From: Anoxybacterium sp963668245
GTDB taxonomy: Bacteria > Bacillota > Clostridia > Peptostreptococcales > Anaerovoracaceae
NCBI GenBank assembly: GCA_963668245.2
Contig: CAXXKB010000003.1
Span: 6,338-70,337 of the forward strand
Reading direction: 5' to 3'
Length of the DNA stretch: 64,000 nucleotides
A program made the translations under genes and the position numbers. Below are positions 42,942 through 51,539 of the stretch, in pieces (the first letter of the stretch is position 1; each line of letters starts with the position of its first letter). The notes under the pieces were generated by a model that worked only from the letters and a program-made list of their open reading frames with translations, had not been told where the DNA came from and did not search any database.

Positions 42942-43769
42942 TCACTCGGTGCTTTTGAGTGCGTCCTTCTTCTGTTCAGCTAAGGCAATCTTTTCTTTTA
43001 GTTGGCTGTTCTGTCTGCCTAAGTCCGCTATGTCCTGTTCCATTTTTACGATTTCTTTCATTAATTTGTTATTGGTAGAATCGATTTCCGCTTGTTCTTC
43101 ACTCAGAAGATATTTCTTTTCTTCCTCGTTCTCTTTGATTTTATTTTCGTACTGTTCGATTTTTTCTTTCAGTACGCTTCTCTCTTCTTGATTGGCCGTG
43201 ATCTGATTTTCTGTTTCCAAAATTTCAAAGGCAATAGCCTTTTCTTCGTAATGCAGCGTGTCCTCTGTTATTTCATACGCCGGGTCGACTTTAAAATCTT
43301 CTTGTAGGTAACGCATCTTCGTCAGATCTGCACTGGCGTCCTCTTCCTTCACTTCCGCTACCGTAAGTGAGAGTGCCTGAAAGTCTTTTGGCACATCTCC
43401 AAAGAAGACCACGTAATAATTTTCGGACACTTGAATCATTTCTTGCGGCAAATACGTATCCGTATCTGTAAAAACCAAACCCGCAAATTCGTAGTCCGGT
43501 AAGTCTTCAATCATGCTTTGCTCTTTCTTGATATAGACATCGACTTCCACAATGCCGGTTTCCGGATTATAAATGAGATCCGAAACAGTCAGGTCGTTTT
43601 GGCCAACTCCAACATACTGTCCGATTTGATTCGTTTCTACGTTCACTTCGCCTGATCCAGCTGTGACACGTAAGGTAAAAATGGTTAGCAGACTCAATAG
43701 GTAGGCCAGTAAGATGCCATAATAAAGATAGCGCGGGTTCTCTTGAAATTTCATTTTAAGTTCGCTCAC
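42942..43769 (-). CDS. Conjugation protein with one membrane segment and C-terminal coiled coil
   Basis: A GTG start follows AAGGAG. The 275-residue protein has one N-terminal membrane helix (YLYYGILLAYLLSLLTIFTL). An extracellular beta-rich part follows, and then a coiled coil of about 90 residues from NQITANQEER to the end. It is the last gene of the tra series and probably stabilises the secretion channel on the outer side. There is no close family that I can name. Confidence 0.7.
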   Translation of the reverse strand: MSELKMKFQENPRYLYYGILLAYLLSLLTIFTLRVTAGSGEVNVETNQIGQYVGVGQNDLTVSDLIYNPETGIVEVDVYIKKEQSMIEDLPDYEFAGLVFTDTDTYLPQEMIQVSENYYVVFFGDVPKDFQALSLTVAEVKEEDASADLTKMRYLQEDFKVDPAYEITEDTLHYEEKAIAFEILETENQITANQEERSVLKEKIEQYENKIKENEEEKKYLLSEEQAEIDSTNNKLMKEIVKMEQDIADLGRQNSQLKEKIALAEQKKDALKSTE

Positions 43770-43784
43770 AAGTCTTCTCCTTTC

Positions 43785-44450
43785 TTACTGGTACGGCATC
43801 AACGCACTGACCTCATCAACCATAAGCGTACCTTCTGCTGTATTGCCAAGCGTCACTCGATAATACAATCGGGATTGCACAGCCGTGGCATTCTCTTGAT
43901 CGGTTTTTGTCTTTTGGTGAACGACAATCAGATATTCATTTGTATTTTCAGTGTCTAGCTGGCGATAAATTTCTGTCTCTTCTACTTCAATCGTATAGCC
44001 AATGGCAGACGGTATAACGTCCGCACTGCCGTTCATTTCTTGGAAGGCTTCCGCACTCATGAGGGTCCCCAGTTGTGCCAGATTTTCTGCCCGCTGATCG
44101 GCACCCATTCCAAATTGCAAACGAGCAAATCCCTCCAGGAAAGCCACTTGCTTCTCATTCGAATCGGCAAATGCGACGGTTTGTTCTCCCTCTTCAACGG
44201 ATTCCATTGCTTGAGAAGTTTCTTCTCCGGAAGAAGCTTCCGATTCCGACTCACTTGTCAGAAGTTCATCAATCCGTGATTTTAATTGCGTATTTTCTTC
44301 TTCCAATGCCGTAACCAGTTCTGCTTGTTCTTGATTCCTTTTCTCTTGCTTCGAGTGACTCCCTAACCAGTTGACGAAGAAAATTACGTTCCCAACAACC
44401 GATACCAAGAGCAACAAGTAGAGCACGGTAATTATCTTTTTTTCTTGCAT
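43785..44450 (-). CDS. Conjugation protein with N-terminal membrane anchor
   Basis: The ATG at 44450 (AAGGAGGTG upstream) gives 221 residues. A single membrane segment (ITVLYLLLLVSVVGNVIFFV) is followed by a coiled coil, a Ser/Glu-rich linker and a compact C-terminal domain that resembles VirB8/TcpC-like folds (FLEGFARLQFGM to YRVTLGNTAEGTL). VirB8-like proteins line the channel outside the membrane. That assignment is inferred from architecture. Confidence 0.65.
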   Translation of the reverse strand: MQEKKIITVLYLLLLVSVVGNVIFFVNWLGSHSKQEKRNQEQAELVTALEEENTQLKSRIDELLTSESESEASSGEETSQAMESVEEGEQTVAFADSNEKQVAFLEGFARLQFGMGADQRAENLAQLGTLMSAEAFQEMNGSADVIPSAIGYTIEVEETEIYRQLDTENTNEYLIVVHQKTKTDQENATAVQSRLYYRVTLGNTAEGTLMVDEVSALMPYQ

Positions 44451-44467
44451 AGTACACCTCCTTCGAA

Positions 44468-45562
44468 TCACATCCGTACCGCAAAGTCTGGATAAAAATA
44501 CTGCATGGGCGTTATTTTGGTTACGTCTCCGGGCTGCGGCGCATGGATATACGTACCATCTCCTAAATAGATGGCGACATGCGTTTCTCCACCTGCTGGA
44601 CCCCAAAACAACATGTCTCCGGCTTTCGCTTCACTGACCGGAATCCGATCGCCAACCAAAGCTTGCGTAACAGTCCAAGTGCTGACATCTATCCCCCAGG
44701 CTTCTTTGTAGACCCATCCGACGAAGCCCGAGCAGTCCCAACCGTTCGGCGTCTTACCACCCCAAACATAGGGCACGCCTAAATATTGCTTCGAAACGTC
44801 CAGTAAGTGTTGCACGTCCCCATTGATGGCTTCCTGATTACCTGTTCCGGCCACCAAGTATTGTCCTACTAAGTCCGCATAATGAAAGTTCCCGCCGTTA
44901 TAGTAGATATATGGTTTGCCATTCGCTTCACTGATTGCGTTTCGATAAGGCATCGTTATGCCAGTCGTATTTCCAAGAGAAGGCGCCACGATGTTTTTGG
45001 AGTATTGCTCTGCCAGTTCCAGCGTGTGGACCCCGCCATTTCGTGCAATGTATTGAATATACGCGGTCCCGAAATTGTAGCCCATCAACAAGGCACCTAC
45101 ATCTGTCACACCACGTTCTCTCGCATAATCGATATTTGCCTTCATGTACCTCACGCCCTGCTCTATACTTTGCAGCGGATTGGTGAATGCGTTTGGTTCT
45201 AATCCGGCTGATTCCGAGGATTGCATAACGTCTGCCAACAGACCTTTAGACTCCACTTGAATAATCGCCAATATCAGGCTCTCATATTCAGGAATCCCGT
45301 AAGCTGCCAACACTTCCTGGACCATACTGCGGTATTGTTCCGTTTCGGGACTCAATCCGACATTTCCTCCATAAAAGCCAATTGGCGCATGCAGTTCCGC
45401 ATTTGTCTCGCTCTCTCCGATAAAAATGGAAAGAATGCCACTGATTGCGCCCGATACAAGCGACAGACCCAAAAGCAGCACAACCAGGAACTTCCAACCT
45501 TTCTTCAACAACGCTTTGGGGTGCTGCAATAGCTGCAGGGAACCATAAAAAGAATGGCGCAT
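44468..45562 (-). CDS. Conjugative cell-wall hydrolase: lysozyme-like plus NlpC/P60 domains
   Basis: The 364-residue protein has an N-terminal membrane anchor (KFLVVLLLGLSLVSGAI) and a soluble lytic transglycosylase-like domain (LILAIIQVESKG with catalytic Glu, then GYNFGTAYIQYIA). A C-terminal NlpC/P60 peptidase follows (VWGGKTPNGWDCSGFVGWVY with Cys, then HVAIYLGDGTYIHAP with His). It opens the peptidoglycan for the secretion channel, like TrsG/CwlT/VirB1. Confidence 0.93.
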   Translation of the reverse strand: MRHSFYGSLQLLQHPKALLKKGWKFLVVLLLGLSLVSGAISGILSIFIGESETNAELHAPIGFYGGNVGLSPETEQYRSMVQEVLAAYGIPEYESLILAIIQVESKGLLADVMQSSESAGLEPNAFTNPLQSIEQGVRYMKANIDYARERGVTDVGALLMGYNFGTAYIQYIARNGGVHTLELAEQYSKNIVAPSLGNTTGITMPYRNAISEANGKPYIYYNGGNFHYADLVGQYLVAGTGNQEAINGDVQHLLDVSKQYLGVPYVWGGKTPNGWDCSGFVGWVYKEAWGIDVSTWTVTQALVGDRIPVSEAKAGDMLFWGPAGGETHVAIYLGDGTYIHAPQPGDVTKITPMQYFYPDFAVRM

Positions 45563-45579
45563 ACGTTTCCTCCTTCTCC

Positions 45580-47547
45580 TTAATTCCCGCCCTTAAACCG
45601 ATCGACTTCTTCTTGAGAGACAAAGACTTTCATTTTAAAGGCTTCTGTTGCGCCCGTGGTGAGCACGGTTTCCCCTTGCTGCAGTTTCGGAATCTCACCT
45701 TTCAAACTGTCCGTCAACACATCTCCGATTACTCGTTGGACGGTATCTACTTCAGAATGGTCCAGACGAAAGAAAAATTTGTATTGGCAAAGCGCGAAAA
45801 TCGTTTTGAGCGCTTCATTCGTATCATTGGCCAGATTGCTTTTTAAAATGGAATCGATGGTCTGGGTCGCAAACAAGATCGATCCGAAAAATTTCGGCAT
45901 TTCCCGTTGAAACTGAATAATGTAATTGACAGAGGCCTTGTTATCTGGATTAATGACGTTTTGGCATTCGTCTAAATAGACGGAGAATCGTCGAATATGC
46001 GCCCATTCCACCTGGTTATTCTCGTACAGTTGCTTCATTTTCCGCCCATTCCGTAAGGCATCATTCCAAATCATCGAAATCGCCGTGTAGAGTTGCGCCC
46101 GGAAAACATTGCTGGAAAGGGACTGCAAACTGGAAATGTCATAAAACACCACTTGTTCATCCTGGACATTCGGAACCGTTGTCCGACCGTTGAAGATATT
46201 CCCATTTTCTTGTAGCATACTGTCCAATGTGTTGCGGATTTTCTCGATCCGAACCCGTCTGGCCGGCGTGGGAGCTTCCCGTTCGATGACCTGTTGATAT
46301 TTTTGTGTCATGAAGGCCAACAAATCGATCAAAATAGGATAATCGGCAGAAGGTCTGCCAGCGATAGCCGTTTGTTGTTGCGCCTCTGGCTCGTTGGTAT
46401 CTACCCAAAGACCATAGTCTACATAGAAGGCCGCCAACATCCGTCCGAACTCATTCAAATCCGTCTCCGTAAAATCACTATTCAACATCCCGATCATGAG
46501 CTTGCATTTCGCGATATGCTGATGAAAGCTAGCCACATGATCGACGGATAGATCCTTTTCGGATCTCGTAGCGGTAGAGAATACTTCCAGCCAATTGATT
46601 CGGCCATTTTTTCCGGCCAAATCGATATACGCACCACCCTTGTCGGCTACCACTTCTTCAAAATCACCCGCTTTATCAAATCCGCGAATAAAATTATCCC
46701 GGTTATAGTCATCCTCAAATAACTTTTTCAGCAAAGTCGATTTCCCGTACCGCATTTGGCCAAATAAGAAGGTATGCGAGTATTTTCGATTCCGGTTGTC
46801 GTTCATATAGCGATCAAATAGAACGACGCCATTCGTGCTCGTACGCCCCAAATACATACCGTACGGATCTTCCAGACTCTTGTGGTGGAAAGGATAACCG
46901 CCCCCAAGAGACCGCGCTGGAATATATTTTCCATTGATCGTAAAATTACTTTCCATTTGTTTATCCAACGGGAGAAACAAGCCGTCCCATTCCTCCTTCA
47001 TACCCGTCAAAAGAATGGTCGTTTTATAACCTAGTCCCGTCAGTTCCCCTTTTAACCGATTGATTTTCTTATCCAATCCTTCTCGGGTGGCTGCTGATAA
47101 ATACAAGCGATTCACCACTATTTTGATCGATTCTCCTCTTTGTGAAATTTCATTGGCCACGCGCTGCAAGGTGGAAATGCTCATTTGCGATTCCAATTGT
47201 TCGATATTACTTTTTTCCTCCAAAGCGCGGGCGTAAAATTCGTCTATGGACCGATCAATCGTTTTTAAAATATCGTCACGTTCCGCCGTCAACACGTCCA
47301 TTACCGCAATCACTTCGTCTCGTTGCATAAGTTGATTTAACCAAAACGTATTCTGATTGGTTTTCATATCGTATACATGCAGACACGTTTCATAGCCATC
47401 TGCTTTTTTGACGTACTTATCTTCAAAAACAAGACCGCCTTTTGGCTGAATTTCGGCCATAAATGCTTTGTTATAGGCTTCCGCTGCGTTCGCTTTTTTA
47501 TTTACTTCTGCTTGAAGGGCTTTTGACTTTTTCATTGTCCGTTCCAT
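45580..47547 (-). CDS. VirB4-type conjugation ATPase (TrsE-like)
   Basis: The ATG chosen follows GGAGG and gives 655 residues. Walker A is FGQMRYGKSTLL and Walker B is RFSVYLDECQNVI. The region following has the VirB4 pattern FFGSILFATQTIDSIL. VirB4 powers assembly and transport of the type IV channel at the membrane. The gene overlaps no neighbour but is 2 nt from the TrsD-like gene, which supplies a part that is the N-terminus of VirB4 in other systems. Confidence 0.93.
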   Translation of the reverse strand: MERTMKKSKALQAEVNKKANAAEAYNKAFMAEIQPKGGLVFEDKYVKKADGYETCLHVYDMKTNQNTFWLNQLMQRDEVIAVMDVLTAERDDILKTIDRSIDEFYARALEEKSNIEQLESQMSISTLQRVANEISQRGESIKIVVNRLYLSAATREGLDKKINRLKGELTGLGYKTTILLTGMKEEWDGLFLPLDKQMESNFTINGKYIPARSLGGGYPFHHKSLEDPYGMYLGRTSTNGVVLFDRYMNDNRNRKYSHTFLFGQMRYGKSTLLKKLFEDDYNRDNFIRGFDKAGDFEEVVADKGGAYIDLAGKNGRINWLEVFSTATRSEKDLSVDHVASFHQHIAKCKLMIGMLNSDFTETDLNEFGRMLAAFYVDYGLWVDTNEPEAQQQTAIAGRPSADYPILIDLLAFMTQKYQQVIEREAPTPARRVRIEKIRNTLDSMLQENGNIFNGRTTVPNVQDEQVVFYDISSLQSLSSNVFRAQLYTAISMIWNDALRNGRKMKQLYENNQVEWAHIRRFSVYLDECQNVINPDNKASVNYIIQFQREMPKFFGSILFATQTIDSILKSNLANDTNEALKTIFALCQYKFFFRLDHSEVDTVQRVIGDVLTDSLKGEIPKLQQGETVLTTGATEAFKMKVFVSQEEVDRFKGGN

Positions 47548-47549
47548 GT

Positions 47550-48131
47550 TCACTCCTCCCCTTCCGCATAACTACTCATATTCATTAGCCGATCTAGTAT
47601 CTTCAACTTTTTTTCAACCGGGACCGGTTTGGCGCCCAACGCTTGACCACCAAAAATATAGATTTCATTTTCAGCTCGCTGCAGCTCCTGGATCGTGGTG
47701 GCTGAAAAAAGTAAATAGTATTCCTGGTTCGTTGCATTTTCTTCTACAAATTTGAGTTGTTCGATGGCATGTAAGATTCGCTTTTTCTGTAAGTCATTTT
47801 TTGCATTCCGATACATTTTGGCCCAATAGTTGCGCTGCTCGGACGTGTCTACATTGCTCCGAATACTCAAATACTTTTGCGGAAAATTCGTACTCGTCAA
47901 AAAGCGGGAAAATTCCTCGATCAATCGGTTTTTATCACTCTCAGTCAATGTGTTTAAATCATGGGATTCAATTTGAACCATGTTCTGATACCGTCTATCC
48001 CGCATCACAAGATAGCCTTCGGCAGTCAGGTCAATGTAAGGGATCCACTCGGCCATCTCTTTGATCCCCGCATTGGGGCTTTGAAACAACGATTTGATAT
48101 TCTCCCAAGCAGATTTTCCGTTTGTTTGCAT
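47550..48131 (-). CDS. TrsD-like conjugation protein (split VirB4 N-terminal part)
   Basis: The ATG chosen follows GGAGG and gives 193 soluble residues. WIPYIDLTAEGYLVMRDRRYQNMVQIESHDL and the following stretch resemble the N-terminal domain of VirB4 ATPases, carried as a separate gene in pSK41-like systems (TrsD). It shares its first base with the end of the VirB3-like gene, so the two are coupled. Confidence 0.8.
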   Translation of the reverse strand: MQTNGKSAWENIKSLFQSPNAGIKEMAEWIPYIDLTAEGYLVMRDRRYQNMVQIESHDLNTLTESDKNRLIEEFSRFLTSTNFPQKYLSIRSNVDTSEQRNYWAKMYRNAKNDLQKKRILHAIEQLKFVEENATNQEYYLLFSATTIQELQRAENEIYIFGGQALGAKPVPVEKKLKILDRLMNMSSYAEGEE

Positions 48132-48460
48132 TAGTTCGCCTCCTCTTCCTTCCACTCTTCTAAATGAGCGACTGCCGCATATTTTTGATAATCCAAACTT
48201 TTTACTTTCCGAAAGTCTTGCAGAAGCCCATGGGTGATCAGCTTAAAAATCGAGATATTCGGGACCGGTTTGGTAATAAACAGAAAAGTGAACAGGACGT
48301 TCACGGCATAATAGGCTAGCTTTAAACGGAAAATTCCGCCCGTAAAAAATTCTTCCAACATCAGCGTCAGTAGCAACATCATCAATAAAAAAGGAATATC
48401 ACTGGAGTAAACCGCCCATAACTTGATATCGGTTTTCAACTCTTTTGGAATTTCATACAT
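48131..48460 (-). CDS. VirB3/TrsC-like membrane protein
   Basis: The ATG after GGAGG gives 109 residues. MYEIPKELKTDIKLW is followed by two membrane segments (IPFLLMMLLLTLMLEEFF and KLAYYAVNVLFTFLFIT) and a cytoplasmic tail. This is the layout of the DUF5592/TrsC proteins that partner VirB4 as VirB3 does. Confidence 0.8.
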   Translation of the reverse strand: MYEIPKELKTDIKLWAVYSSDIPFLLMMLLLTLMLEEFFTGGIFRLKLAYYAVNVLFTFLFITKPVPNISIFKLITHGLLQDFRKVKSLDYQKYAAVAHLEEWKEEEAN

Positions 48461-48526
48461 CTTTGTTCCTCCTAACCAGAAAAGGAAGCGGAATTGCATA
48501 CAGCTTGCAATAACCCCTTCCTTACT

Positions 48527-51061
48527 TTATTTTCGATTCTGAATGTCTTTCGTCGGTTTTATCGAATCTTCTGTTCGTTTCTGACGCGGTTGTGTCCGCC
48601 CGTCTATTGCGCGAGTTTCCAAAATGGATTCTGAGATCGGGGTACTTGGACCGGAGTCCTCTTGTTGTAACACGTACCGCAAAGCCGGCTTTGAATCTGT
48701 TTGTACTGAAGATCTGTTTACTATCACGGCTTCTCGCATAGGAACGGACCTTCTGACAGAAGAATCCGTTTCATACTGAACGCGATTTGATTCTACCGGA
48801 GAATCCTCTACAATCTGTTCCATACGCGGTACATTAACCGTTCCGTCTGAATTGATTCGCGGGCGTGAACCCGTCGTTGTTTGGGAAATATGCGTATTTA
48901 CCGATTGTTTCATTCCGCTATTTTGAACGTTTACAGCAATATTTCTGTCTACTTGACTATTTATTCTATTTGAAATTTCTACGCTCTCAGAGCTTGATTT
49001 TGCGTTATTTGTGGCTGTTTCGTAAGGTTCCAGCGGTTGGAAGGCAGCGTCTTCTTCGTACAAGAGATTTTCCATACGTGGGACATTGACCGTTCCATCC
49101 GAATTGATCCGCCCTTTAGTGCCTGTACTTCCAGTAGAAGTCAGTGCTGTCCTCTCCGTAATCACCCCTTCATTCCGTTCGTTTACAGCAACATTTCTTT
49201 CTGATAAGGTATTTCCTTGATTTACACGATCTATGCTTTGAGAAGAGCTGTTTTGGGCCAATGAATGACTATCAGCCCCTGCAATGCTTGTTGAATCGCT
49301 CTCGGTATCAGTATTTGCTTCTTCGAAAGACTGCTCCTGTAAGGAATCCAAGGATTGCCCTGTATGCGTAAGCCCCGTTGTGGCGACAGCATTTTTATTT
49401 TCATTCAAAGCAGAAGGCTCCACACTTGGTGTACTGGTTCTCCCATGTTTGGCCAACAGCGCATTTAAATCATTTTTACCCGTCCCGTCTGTACGGAGAG
49501 TTGATTTTTCTGATGGTGTACCCGCTATTCCCACATCGGATTCAACCGATTCTGCCCCCAGTGGAGAATCTGCGCCCGTTGCTTGTGGGTCTTCCATTTC
49601 GTTTGTCATGCCCATTTGTTGCAAGTAGGTTTTAGCCTTTTCTGGATCATTTCCATTCAGCTGCAATGCTTTACCAGCATTTGTTTTCGTAGCCCCTGTT
49701 TCCATTGCTAAGTCATTCAATTGTCCTTGTTGAAAGCCTCCCTGGGCGAATGAATGCGCCAGGTCACTCGATCGCATAGCATTCTGTGCTGTTTGCAATG
49801 GGTGCTTGAAGCTGTTCATTTTGTCTTGCATGCCATTTTGCAGGTGATTTCCTATACCACCCGCCTCTTGGCGATTCTCATTCCATTTACCTAATTTGTC
49901 TGCATTGTAGTCCATGCTGTTGCCAATTCCATTGGCCAATCCTTTAGTCCCTCGGCCCAATGCCGCTCCTAACCGTGTACCTGCATATAAGCCCATCAAG
50001 GTTGCTTGCCCATCTTTTACACCTGCGTCGAATCCGAAAATACGAGGAATGGTTTTTGTTCCGTCGATCACCACAAATGCCGCAACAATCATAATCATGG
50101 CATTTAAAATGGGAACATCGAAGAGATCCATTGCCAAGATCCAGCTCGTGAACAACTGATATAACCGCAAAATATAAAAAATGGATACGAACGTCGCAAA
50201 ACCGTTAATCAATTCTTTTAAAACCACTTTAGCTTTTTGCCCTGTCCCAATATCCGTGTTGATCGCAAAGGGCGCTACCAACTTCGTAGTAGCCAATTCG
50301 AATGCAACTGATATCAGTTTGAACGAAAAGAATATATAAATGACAATCAGCGATAAGAACTCCAACAGAATCACCAAAAAGTCATAGGAATAGCGGAAAT
50401 AATACTCGTCCCAAAAACTAAATAGACCACCATTATCCAGTTCCTCATCAACAACACTATCGCCAGTTGAAACAAGTTTGACACCTAAGACGTCCTCATC
50501 ACTGTCTGCTGCTTCAGTGAGATCGAGTGCTTCAAAAGGTAATTCACGGGAGAGATTTTTTCTAGCTTCTAAGTTTTCCCATTCTCCACTTTCCGCAAGA
50601 ATTTCAATATCTGTGATATTGTCATACAAGACGTTCGCGGCCAACATAATGTTCCCTTCTTCGTCCGTCCCTAAAGCCGCGACACTGGCATCTGCGATGG
50701 TCAGAAATTGGGTCATGGTCCATGGAATAGCGATAATGAACAGAACTCCCAGCACCGTATTACGGAATAAATCAGAAACGGTTTTTCTTTTCCCGAGAAT
50801 AAAATTGTACCCCTGAAACATAAGGGCGATCGCTAGGAAAACAAAACTTGCCAATGCCAAATACTGGTAAAAATCCTGAACTTCCGGCTGATTAAAAAAG
50901 GCCAATATGCTCGCCAGATGATTAACCATCATTTCCATACCATTTGCCAATCCGTACAATAAACGAAATAAGAATTGTTCAACATAGCGGAAAATCCATG
51001 CAGGTATGGACCTCAGTTTAAATAAGTCAGCATACTGCATTAATATTTCTTTTGGAGTCAT
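48527..51061 (-). CDS. VirB6/TrsL-like polytopic channel protein with repetitive C-terminal tail
   Basis: The 844-residue protein has about seven membrane helices in residues 20-350, with two extracytoplasmic loops. A Gly-rich linker (GTRLGAALGRGTKGLANGIG) and a 450-residue polar tail follow. The tail repeats a 15-residue block RINSDGTVNVPRME twice (DNA 48820-48866 and 49071-49117), each after an N-rich stretch (ERNVAVNERN, DRNIAVNVQN). VirB6-like proteins form the inner membrane channel. The tail repeats are unusual and may be an assembly or recognition element. Confidence 0.85.
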   Translation of the reverse strand: MTPKEILMQYADLFKLRSIPAWIFRYVEQFLFRLLYGLANGMEMMVNHLASILAFFNQPEVQDFYQYLALASFVFLAIALMFQGYNFILGKRKTVSDLFRNTVLGVLFIIAIPWTMTQFLTIADASVAALGTDEEGNIMLAANVLYDNITDIEILAESGEWENLEARKNLSRELPFEALDLTEAADSDEDVLGVKLVSTGDSVVDEELDNGGLFSFWDEYYFRYSYDFLVILLEFLSLIVIYIFFSFKLISVAFELATTKLVAPFAINTDIGTGQKAKVVLKELINGFATFVSIFYILRLYQLFTSWILAMDLFDVPILNAMIMIVAAFVVIDGTKTIPRIFGFDAGVKDGQATLMGLYAGTRLGAALGRGTKGLANGIGNSMDYNADKLGKWNENRQEAGGIGNHLQNGMQDKMNSFKHPLQTAQNAMRSSDLAHSFAQGGFQQGQLNDLAMETGATKTNAGKALQLNGNDPEKAKTYLQQMGMTNEMEDPQATGADSPLGAESVESDVGIAGTPSEKSTLRTDGTGKNDLNALLAKHGRTSTPSVEPSALNENKNAVATTGLTHTGQSLDSLQEQSFEEANTDTESDSTSIAGADSHSLAQNSSSQSIDRVNQGNTLSERNVAVNERNEGVITERTALTSTGSTGTKGRINSDGTVNVPRMENLLYEEDAAFQPLEPYETATNNAKSSSESVEISNRINSQVDRNIAVNVQNSGMKQSVNTHISQTTTGSRPRINSDGTVNVPRMEQIVEDSPVESNRVQYETDSSVRRSVPMREAVIVNRSSVQTDSKPALRYVLQQEDSGPSTPISESILETRAIDGRTQPRQKRTEDSIKPTKDIQNRK

Positions 51062-51126
51062 GCTATAGCTCCTTTCAAAAAAAGAAGTGGCTCCACTAAA
51101 TTCGAATTTAGCACCACTTCTCTTTA

Positions 51127-51525
51127 TTAATCTTCTTCAATTAATTTCAAAACGTACTCATTTTTCGCTGTGCTTCCTATTTCATCGGGATTATGCGTGA
51201 ACCAAAAATATATATCATCTTCAATTCTTCCTGCGTAATATGTTTTCTCTCCCCATTCAACCAAGTAATAGCTCGTTTCGTCTGGTTCTTCTGCTACTTC
51301 CACCACTTCTGACGCTAATGTTTCACCATTTTCCGCTAATCCTGTTGCATAAATCTTTTCCTCTTCTGCTGTAAAAGTTACAGTCGCATAATCTTTATTG
51401 GTCCGTAAATTTTCCACGCTGAACGTTTTCCCCACGAGTTCTAACGGATCTTTCACTGTTGTGCCGCAAGCCGCGAATAGGAAAAACAACGATAACAATA
51501 AAACATATCCGATTCTTTTTTTCAC
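51127..51525 (-). CDS. Small lipoprotein in the conjugation operon
   Basis: The GTG chosen has AAAGGAGTG upstream and gives 132 residues. The signal peptide ends in LFAAC, followed by a domain of about 110 residues with mainly beta strands. It lies between the VirB6-like and coupling protein genes. It may act in surface exclusion or bracing the channel; the sequence does not decide. Confidence 0.7.
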   Translation of the reverse strand: MKKRIGYVLLLSLFFLFAACGTTVKDPLELVGKTFSVENLRTNKDYATVTFTAEEEKIYATGLAENGETLASEVVEVAEEPDETSYYLVEWGEKTYYAGRIEDDIYFWFTHNPDEIGSTAKNEYVLKLIEED

Positions 51526-51539
51526 ACTGCTCACTCCTT

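Noticed and set aside
43785..44606. Long N-terminal extension of the VirB8-like protein (53 residues)
   Set aside because: The extension overlaps the NlpC/P60 gene, is rich in Arg and Cys, and the ATG at 44450 has a perfect AAGGAGGTG.
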